From positions 744,001 to 808,000 of the forward strand of contig NZ_PTQY01000001.1 in assembly GCF_002943465.1 (NCBI RefSeq): a stretch of 64,000 nucleotides of DNA. The letters are read 5' to 3'. Positions 48,160 through 54,471 of the stretch are shown here, piece by piece. Within the stretch, counting starts at the first letter, position 1. Each line of letters starts with the position of its first letter. The notes beneath the pieces were generated by a model. The model was given only the letters and a program-made list of their open reading frames with translations. It searched no databases and was not told the DNA's origin. Source of the DNA: Rhodoferax sp. TS-BS-61-7 (GTDB lineage Bacteria > Pseudomonadota > Gammaproteobacteria > Burkholderiales > Burkholderiaceae_C). Position numbers and translations under genes: made by a program.

Positions 48160-50001
48160 TTGACAGCCCCAACCACTCGCACCACCTTGCCTAAATGGGC
48201 AGAGTCCCTGCGCCAAAAATACCTTGCAGGAGAAGCGTCCACCTTCGTGCTTTACCGCAATGTGTTTGACAATTTCCTGGTGGGTGACACGCTGCATAAC
48301 CTGCAGTCTTTTTTGGTAACTGAGCTTTTTCGGGATACCAAGAAGCATATTTGTGAAGTGAGCCTGGAACGCGGCATTCGCGCCTTGCGGGGCCAACCCG
48401 CAGGCACATCTGCGGCTAACCAAGACGTGCAGGAACCTTCAACGGGGGATGTGGGCCTACTCACCGCAATGCACGCGCTAGAAGCCCAGATGCGCAACGA
48501 ACAGTCCACCGCCGTCATCGTGCCCTACGCCGATGCGCTACTGCCTGCGGCTGACCCCAGCTTCATGGCCCAGCAAGATCGCCAGATCTATCTGGCGTTT
48601 CACCGCTGGTCGTTGGACAAGACATTAACTACAGGCGACAACATCACCATCCTAATCACCGAGTCGCTCAATGCCATCAACCCGGGCCTACTGTCCAACC
48701 CCAAGGTGGCGGCGATAGAAATACCCATGCCTGATTTAGTGGTGAGGCAGAAGGTGATTGCGTTCTTTGCCCCAAAACTCAGTGAACCCCAGGTAACTCT
48801 TTTTTCGGAGCGAACGGGTGGTTTGCGCACCGTGCAATTGGCTAGCATCATGGCCAGCTCGGAAGGTCATGGCATGAGTGAGGCTGAGCGGCGCACGCTC
48901 ATCTTGCAACTGCTGCACGGCACGCCCGATGCCGACACGCGCGCGACCACACTGGCCACCATCACTGCCGGTATGAGCCCGGGAGAAATCGGCAAGCTGA
49001 TAGAACCCAGCAAGGCTTTGCCTGAAGGGGGTGCGAACCAAGAAGTGCTGAAAGTCATTCACACCCGCAAGCGTGAAATGATTGAAAAAGAGTGTGCGGG
49101 CCTGATCGAATTCATTGAGCCCAAGCACGGGCTGGCGAGCGTGGGTGGACACGAAAACATCAAGACTGAGTTGTTGGCCATTGCCAAAAACCTCAAGGAA
49201 GGCGAGGCCACGCTTACCCCTATGGGTTTGCTAGCTGTGGGCCCCATGGGTTCAGGCAAGACTTTCGTTATCAAAGCTTTCCTCAAAGAAGCAGGACTGT
49301 CAGCCGTGGCACTGAAGAACTTCCGCTCCAAGTGGGTGGGTTCCACTGAAGCCAATCTGGAGCGTGTACTTGCCACGGTCAAAGCCATGGGGCCCATTGC
49401 CGTCATCATTGACGAAGGCGACCGCAGCTTTGGCTCTGGCGATAGCGAAGGCGGAGATGATGGCACCAGTTCGCGGGTGATTGCACGACTCAAAGAATTT
49501 ATGGCTGAAACTGAGAACCGGGGTCAGGTACTGTTTGTAATGATGACCAACCGGCCCGATAAGCTCGATACAGACATCAAGCGGCCCGGCCGCCTGGACC
49601 GGAAGATTCCGTTTTTTTACTGCGAGTCTGCCGCCGAGCGCGCCCAAGTGTTGCAAGCAGTGTTGTCCCGCTATGGCGAGAATTGCATGGCTACCAACGA
49701 GGAATTGCTCAAGCTATGCGACAGCCTAGGCGGCTACTCAAATGCTGATCTGGAAGCTGTAGCTTTGTTGGCTGTTGAACTAGCCCGTAACCTTGCTACA
49801 CCGTTGGATGCAGTTGCACTGACCCAAGCCTGCGCTGACTTTATGCCGCCGCAAGAACGCGACATGATTGAATTTATGGAACTACTAGCTGTCTCGGAAA
49901 CATCACGGCGCAGCATGCTGCCCAAGCGATTTCGCGACATGGCGATGGCCGATATCCAAAGCAATCTATTGGCCGCCAAACGGCGTGCCCTGAGCAGGTG
50001 A
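48160..50001 (+). CDS. Tandem AAA ATPase with degenerate first module
   Basis: 613 residues. The first half (about 25–200) looks like an AAA module that has lost Walker A; a Walker-B-like TAVIVPYAD remains. The second module is intact: Walker A GPMGSGKT at 361–368, pore-loop-like KWVGSTE near 391, Walker B IIDEGD at 416–421, sensor-1 Asn464, and arginine fingers Arg475 and Arg478. This is the classic AAA clade that includes Vps4 and FtsH; no protease domain follows. The start is a TTG with AGGA nine bases upstream. Being next to a PspA-like gene suggests it remodels that polymer. Confidence 0.9.
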   Translation: MTAPTTRTTLPKWAESLRQKYLAGEASTFVLYRNVFDNFLVGDTLHNLQSFLVTELFRDTKKHICEVSLERGIRALRGQPAGTSAANQDVQEPSTGDVGLLTAMHALEAQMRNEQSTAVIVPYADALLPAADPSFMAQQDRQIYLAFHRWSLDKTLTTGDNITILITESLNAINPGLLSNPKVAAIEIPMPDLVVRQKVIAFFAPKLSEPQVTLFSERTGGLRTVQLASIMASSEGHGMSEAERRTLILQLLHGTPDADTRATTLATITAGMSPGEIGKLIEPSKALPEGGANQEVLKVIHTRKREMIEKECAGLIEFIEPKHGLASVGGHENIKTELLAIAKNLKEGEATLTPMGLLAVGPMGSGKTFVIKAFLKEAGLSAVALKNFRSKWVGSTEANLERVLATVKAMGPIAVIIDEGDRSFGSGDSEGGDDGTSSRVIARLKEFMAETENRGQVLFVMMTNRPDKLDTDIKRPGRLDRKIPFFYCESAAERAQVLQAVLSRYGENCMATNEELLKLCDSLGGYSNADLEAVALLAVELARNLATPLDAVALTQACADFMPPQERDMIEFMELLAVSETSRRSMLPKRFRDMAMADIQSNLLAAKRRALSR

Positions 50002-50031
50002 CTTGATTGTTCTATTTTTTGAGGAGTTTTC

Positions 50032-50493
50032 ATGAATCCTATGCAAGACCAGGACCTGAGCAGCACCCAAGTTACCCAGCTCACTAAAGCCATGTTGTCT
50101 GTGGCGATGGTAGATGGTATTCACCCTGCGGAAGCAGCGTTGATAGGTCAGTTCTACGAGTCCTCGCGCAGTGCGGATATGCCTATCACGGCGGCTATTC
50201 TGGCCACTCCGAAAAACCATGTTTTAGATGTGGAAGCGCTTAAAGGCAGCAGCACAGCATTTGCCGATACTGTGGTGTTAATGTGCCTGATGACGGCCTA
50301 CGCCGACGGCCAACTTAGTTCCACCGAACATGCTCTCATACATGAGATTGCGACGGCGCTAGGTGTCGATGCAACGCGCTTTGAAGGACATCTTGCCCAT
50401 GTACATGACGCTTTGGTGGGAGCCCTGTCGCATCTGCCAGATGCCGGCTCTGTGGCCGTGGTGGTCAAAGAACTCACGGCTACCGACTATTGA
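50032..50493 (+). CDS. TerB-like protein
   Basis: 153 residues. Two helical repeats carry acidic motifs like those of TerB: VAMVDGIHPAEAALI near 25–39 and MTAYADGQLSSTEHALI near 88–105. TerB-like proteins bind metal and appear in membrane-associated stress systems. It is last in the operon, 30 bases after the AAA gene, and its stop codon lies within a hairpin shared with the convergent gene. Confidence 0.82.
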   Translation: MNPMQDQDLSSTQVTQLTKAMLSVAMVDGIHPAEAALIGQFYESSRSADMPITAAILATPKNHVLDVEALKGSSTAFADTVVLMCLMTAYADGQLSSTEHALIHEIATALGVDATRFEGHLAHVHDALVGALSHLPDAGSVAVVVKELTATDY

Positions 50494-50527
50494 TCCGGCC
50501 CCAAGAAGTTTGAAGAGGCCGGATCAA
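50490..50527. terminator. Bidirectional hairpin over two convergent stop codons
   Basis: TTGATCCGGCC and GGCCGGATCAA form a perfect 11-bp stem around 16 bases. The left arm contains the TerB-like stop (50,491–50,493) and the right arm the stop of the facing gene (50,524–50,526). There is no T-run, so termination would be weak or the structure protects 3' ends. Confidence 0.65.
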
Positions 50528-50994
50528 GGCGCCTGCACGACCACCCCACCAAACCGCAGGTGGTGCAAGCACTCCCGCAGAATCACCAGCGCCGCATAAA
50601 ACTCCCGCGCGGTAGGCAAAGCCTCCTGCCCGCTGGGCCGCCCTTGGCTCACCATGGCGATGCGGTTGAAGAGGTCTTCCACATCTTCCAGACTCCAGTG
50701 CAACACGGCGTCCGGCGCAGCGCCCACACCTTGCAGAATCAACGCAGCGCCTGAGCCACTTAGCTGCAACAGTTCTGTGCGCACCAGCTTGGCAGCCAAC
50801 GGCATCACCACGTCTTCGGTCTGCTCGATGGCGTGTTCAATGTCCAGCGGTGTGGGCGGTGTGTGGCGCATCCATTGGCGGGCCAGTGATGCAGTGCCTA
50901 GCGGCAACTCTTGCTGCAAGACGACATGGCCGTCTTCGGCGCACAGCACCGTGCTGGTCTCAGTGCCGAGCTGAAGTGTGGTTTGAACCGTCAT
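50524..50994 (-). CDS. Uncharacterised 156-residue protein linked to TetR
   Basis: The protein starts MTVQTTLQLG and has an ATHPTP-like Pro stretch, mixed alpha/beta pattern and no membrane segment. No family is recognised. Its ATG overlaps the tetR stop by four bases, so the two are coupled. Its function may be to do with the regulator's target, but nothing further can be said. Confidence 0.65.
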   Translation of the reverse strand: MTVQTTLQLGTETSTVLCAEDGHVVLQQELPLGTASLARQWMRHTPPTPLDIEHAIEQTEDVVMPLAAKLVRTELLQLSGSGAALILQGVGAAPDAVLHWSLEDVEDLFNRIAMVSQGRPSGQEALPTAREFYAALVILRECLHHLRFGGVVVQAP

Positions 50995-51623
50995 CGCACA
51001 TCCTTGTTTCGCAGGCCCTCCAGCATGGCCACCAGGCATTGCCGGGTGTCAGCCAGCGCATCTTGCACGCCAGCCTCATCGTCCGGCAGGGAGTCCATAC
51101 CGCCATAGAGCGCGCCCAACACGATGCGTGCCAAGCGCTCTGCATCGTGTCCTTGAAAAATGCCATGCGCCTGGATGGCGACGATGCTGCCGCGCATGGC
51201 GCCCAAGCCCTGCCGCTGACGGATGTCGCCCCACACCTGCGCGCCCAGCACCGCAGGTGCATCCACCAGCATCAAGCGGCGCATGGGCGCATTTGTACCG
51301 GCCTGCAACACGGTGTCGATGGACGCCAGGAATGCATCCCAGGCACTGCCACCGCCGTCAATGACCGCCTGGCGTGCGACCAAAGCGGCCAGCACCAGCC
51401 CGGCATCCACCTGCTCCACCACGGCGGCAAACAGGCCTTTTTTGTCGCCGTAGTGGTGGTACAGCGCGCCCACGGTCACACCGGCATCGGCGCAGATGCT
51501 GCTCACGGGCGCCTTTTCAAAGCCCTGCGCGCTGAACCAGCGCAGCGCGGCCATCTGCAGCGCGGCCTGGGTGGCGCTGGCGTTTTCTTTGCGGCCGTCG
51601 CGTTTGGTGGGGGTTTCAGCCAT
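50991..51623 (-). CDS. TetR-family transcriptional regulator
   Basis: 210 residues. The N-terminal helix-turn-helix (ALRWFSAQGFEKAPVSSICA, then GVTVGALYHHYGDKKGLF) is typical of TetR, followed by a helical ligand domain. ATG 51,623 is used; a TTG six codons earlier is less likely. A 17-bp palindrome lies 34 bases upstream in the promoter region shared with the DUF1304 gene, so it should repress both directions. Confidence 0.9.
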   Translation of the reverse strand: MAETPTKRDGRKENASATQAALQMAALRWFSAQGFEKAPVSSICADAGVTVGALYHHYGDKKGLFAAVVEQVDAGLVLAALVARQAVIDGGGSAWDAFLASIDTVLQAGTNAPMRRLMLVDAPAVLGAQVWGDIRQRQGLGAMRGSIVAIQAHGIFQGHDAERLARIVLGALYGGMDSLPDDEAGVQDALADTRQCLVAMLEGLRNKDVR

Positions 51624-51649
51624 GGGTAACGTGGGCGACAACGGGCTTC

Positions 51650-51678
51650 TTTACAAACATAACGTTATTATGTATTCT
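51650..51678 (+). promoter_or_regulatory. Promoter with TetR operator in its spacer
   Basis: TTTACA (51,650–51,655) and TATTCT (51,673–51,678) are 17 bases apart and point toward the DUF1304 gene. The spacer holds ACATAACGTTATTATGT (51,657–51,673), with perfect 6-bp arms and an ATAACGTTAT core. A bound TetR dimer would block RNA polymerase. Confidence 0.65.
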
Positions 51679-51709
51679 TCGTTTCACTTCATCAACCAGA
51701 GATTTTTCC

Positions 51710-52069
51710 ATGCACATCCTTGCCCAAATTCTCATTGCCGTGGTCTGCCTGATTCACGTCTACATCTTCCTGCTGGAAACCGTGTTGTTTGAGTCGCGTG
51801 GGGTCAAGGTGTTTGGCATCCCGAAAGCCGAGGTGGCCATGCGCAAGGCCGCCATGTCCAACCAGGGCTGCTACAACGGCTTTCTGGCGGCGGCCTGCTT
51901 GCTGGGTCTGGTCTACCCCGACCCGGCCATTGCCAAGGCCTTTGCCACCTTTGGCTTGGCTTGTGTGGCGGTGGCGGGCATCTGGGGTGCTGCCACGGTG
52001 ATGGTGCGCATTCTCTACATCCAGACCGTACCCGCGGTGTTGGGCTTGGTCGCGCTGTACCTGCTGTAA
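51710..52069 (+). CDS. DUF1304 membrane protein
   Basis: 119 residues with four membrane helices. The pattern CLIHVYIFLLETVLF and MSNQGCYNGFLAA matches DUF1304 proteins of unknown function. It is divergent from tetR and probably its repression target, which would suggest induction by a toxic or small hydrophobic compound. Confidence 0.87.
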   Translation: MHILAQILIAVVCLIHVYIFLLETVLFESRGVKVFGIPKAEVAMRKAAMSNQGCYNGFLAAACLLGLVYPDPAIAKAFATFGLACVAVAGIWGAATVMVRILYIQTVPAVLGLVALYLL

Positions 52070-52091
52070 AAAGCGACTGGCGCTGCAGGCG

Positions 52092-52610
52092 CTAAGCCTG
52101 CACCAGGCCCAGGGCGCGCAGCTGTTGCTCCAACGCGTCCACGCTGTTCCAGGGCAGGATGGGTGAGTTTTTGCGTTCGTCGGGCGGGTTCTGTTCCAGC
52201 TGGTCAGACCAGCCACCACAACCCGTGAGCGGCAACAAGGGCCGCTTGTGCAGCCAAGCCAGGCATACCTCGGAGATGGTGCCTGCGCGCCCACCAATCA
52301 CCAGACAGGCGTCCCCTGCCAGTGCCATCAACAGGTTGCGGGCATCGCCCACACCGGAGGGAATCACCACCGTCGCCGGCCAGTCCGCAGCGGGCATTTC
52401 CCCTTCGGGAATGATGCTCACCACCGTGCCACCGGCCGCCATGGCACGCTCTGCGGCAAACCGGGTGGCCGGACTACCGCACCCACTGACCACGGTGATA
52501 CCCAAGCGGGCCATCAGCTCCCCGGCCTGCCCTGCGAGGTCGTAGGCCGCAGAACCGGGCTCTGCGCTTCCCAATACACACACCTGTTTGCGGCGAAGTA
52601 GTTTCTGCAT
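52092..52610 (-). CDS. LOG-like Rossmann-fold protein (TIGR00725 type)
   Basis: 172 residues. Starts KQVCVLGSAEPGSAAYDLA and has VVSGCGSPATRFAAE and LVIGGRAGTISEV; the GG-x-G-T-x-x-E pattern is shared with lysine-decarboxylase-like LOG proteins. These bind nucleotide-like ligands; the function of this subgroup is not established. ATG 52,610 is used. It lies 26 bases after the Old Yellow Enzyme gene on the same strand. Confidence 0.82.
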   Translation of the reverse strand: MQKLLRRKQVCVLGSAEPGSAAYDLAGQAGELMARLGITVVSGCGSPATRFAAERAMAAGGTVVSIIPEGEMPAADWPATVVIPSGVGDARNLLMALAGDACLVIGGRAGTISEVCLAWLHKRPLLPLTGCGGWSDQLEQNPPDERKNSPILPWNSVDALEQQLRALGLVQA

Positions 52611-52636
52611 GCAATGCTCCTTGTGGACACTTTGGC

Positions 52637-53740
52637 TTAAACCAGACTCGCCAAGGCCGCTGGCGAAAAGTCCGACAGCTCGCCCATGCGGCCTTCGCGC
52701 ACCTTCAGCGCCCAATCCGGATCGCTGATGAGGGCGCGGCCCACGGCCACCAGGTCGAAGTCACCACGGTCAAAGCGGCGCAGCAGCTCGTCCAGCGATG
52801 CGGGCTTGGAGCTTTCTCCCCCAAATGCCGCGATGAACTCGCCGCTCAGGCCGACCGAGCCCACGGTGATGGTGGGACGGCCGGTGAGCTTCTTGGCCCA
52901 ACCGGCAAAGTTCAAATCGGAACCATCAAACTCCGGCTCCCAGAAACGGCGTTGCGAGCAATGGAAGATGTCGGCGCCCGCATCGGCCAGGGGCTGCAGC
53001 CAGGCGGCCATCTCGTCGGGGTTTTGCGCCATGCGCACGCTGTAGTCCTGCTGCTTCCACTGCGACAGGCGGATGATGACCGGGTAGTCTGGCCCCACTT
53101 CGGCGCGCACGGCTTTCAGAATGTCGGCTGCAAAACGGCCACGTGCCACCAAGTCGCTGCCGCCAAAGCGGTCGCTGCGCTGGTTGGTGCCTTCCCAGAA
53201 AAACTGGTCGATCAGGTAGCCATGGGCGCCATGCAACTCGATGCAGTCAAAGCCCAAGCGTTTGGCGGCGCCAGCGGCCTTGGCAAAGGCGGTGATGGTG
53301 TCGGCAATATCCGAATCGCTCATGGGCGCGCCAAACTGCTTGCCGGGGCGTGACAGGCCAGAGGGCGAATCGACAGGCGACGGTGCGACCCAGGTGGTGC
53401 GCGGGTTGCGCGCGGCGCCCACGTGCCAGAGCTGCGGCGCCATCACGCCACCGGCGCCGTGCACGGTGTTGATAACGTCTTGCCAGCCAGCCAGCGCGGC
53501 ATCGCCCCAGAAGTGCGGCACATCGGGGTCGTTGGCAGCCGACGGGCGCTGCACTACCGTGCCCTCGGACACGATCAGGCCCACGGCGGATGCGGCACGC
53601 TTGCGGTAATACTCACTCACCTCTTTGGTGGGCACACCACCGGGCGAAAACGAACGTGTCATGGGTGCCATGACAATGCGGTTGGCGAGCGTGAGGCCCT
53701 TGTAGGTGAAGGGCTGGAACAACGGAGCGGCGTGGGACAT
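52637..53740 (-). CDS. Old Yellow Enzyme-family flavin oxidoreductase
   Basis: 367 residues. FMN- and substrate-binding motifs are ANRIVMAPMTRS, LWHVGAARNP, LHGAHGYLIDQFFWEGTNQR and AVGRALISDP. The substrate-orienting pair is normally His-His or His-Asn; HGAHGYL is intact. It reduces activated C=C bonds with NAD(P)H. ATG 53,740 (MSHAAPLFQPF) gives the family N-terminus; a start 10 codons earlier is possible. Its physiological substrate is unknown. Confidence 0.93.
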   Translation of the reverse strand: MSHAAPLFQPFTYKGLTLANRIVMAPMTRSFSPGGVPTKEVSEYYRKRAASAVGLIVSEGTVVQRPSAANDPDVPHFWGDAALAGWQDVINTVHGAGGVMAPQLWHVGAARNPRTTWVAPSPVDSPSGLSRPGKQFGAPMSDSDIADTITAFAKAAGAAKRLGFDCIELHGAHGYLIDQFFWEGTNQRSDRFGGSDLVARGRFAADILKAVRAEVGPDYPVIIRLSQWKQQDYSVRMAQNPDEMAAWLQPLADAGADIFHCSQRRFWEPEFDGSDLNFAGWAKKLTGRPTITVGSVGLSGEFIAAFGGESSKPASLDELLRRFDRGDFDLVAVGRALISDPDWALKVREGRMGELSDFSPAALASLV

Positions 53741-53987
53741 ACAGACGGGGATGGGTGAGTTGCGGATCAACCCAGTTTACGGGCACCTACCCCAGCAATA
53801 GCGCAGTAGGGTCACCAAGGCTACAGCGGGTCCGGATGCGATCGCAGCGCTTCTTGCAAGACCCAGCCCGGACGCAAAATTCGATCGCAAAATGCTTGTT
53901 AATATGCGGCGGTCAGCGGATACAGGGATAGCGAGGAGAAGCGGCTCCGTTGATGTCTACAACTTTTTATGGGACACCGAAATAGAA

Positions 53988-54434
53988 ATGAAAAATTCAA
54001 GCATGTTCAAAGTCAAAGCTATTGTCACCGCGCTGGCAGCCAGCACGCTGCTGACCGGTTGCTACGTGGTGCCCATGCACCCCGCACCCGGCGCCACCAA
54101 CAACCAGCAGCCCGGCGCAATGCAGCCTGTCATGCGCCCGGTGTACACAGCACGCCTGTACCCCACCAACGACGCCGCTGCCGCGCTGGGCCGCGTGTCG
54201 GGAACCATCAGCAACCCAGAGCGGGGCCATGGCGAGTTTGCTTTTACTTTGGCCAATGAGTCGTTCTCTGGCGAAGCCACACGCGCCCCTGGCGCCACCA
54301 AAGGCACTGCCAACGCCACCGGCAACCGCGGCAGCTACGTCAAGTGCAACTACACGATGAGCAGCGCACAGCTGGGCACCGGCACCTGCACTTTTGCCAA
54401 CGGCGCAACCTACGACATGCACATATCGCAGTAA
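53988..54434 (+). CDS. Small lipoprotein
   Basis: 148 residues. Signal peptide with lipobox LTGC near residue 24. The mature protein has an Asn/Pro/Gln-rich linker and then a beta-rich domain (AALGRVSGTISNPERGHGEF, SYVKCNYTMSS, GTGTCTFANG) with a pair of Cys. No family is recognised. A strong terminator follows 87 bases after its stop. The upstream 250 bases hold no gene. Confidence 0.8.
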   Translation: MKNSSMFKVKAIVTALAASTLLTGCYVVPMHPAPGATNNQQPGAMQPVMRPVYTARLYPTNDAAAALGRVSGTISNPERGHGEFAFTLANESFSGEATRAPGATKGTANATGNRGSYVKCNYTMSSAQLGTGTCTFANGATYDMHISQ

Positions 54435-54471
54435 CCGGACCACCCGCTTGCACCCGCCAGCCACCTCCCAG

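Noticed and set aside
42867..50493. Treating the low-GC block as a prophage or integrative element.
   Set aside because: No integrase, transposase, attachment-site repeat, tRNA or phage structural gene was seen at either boundary.
52084..52102. A 7-bp hairpin (TGCAGGC / GCCTGCA) at the convergent DUF1304 and LOG-like ends, considered as a terminator.
   Set aside because: The stem is short, there is no T-run, and part of it is coding for the LOG-like protein.
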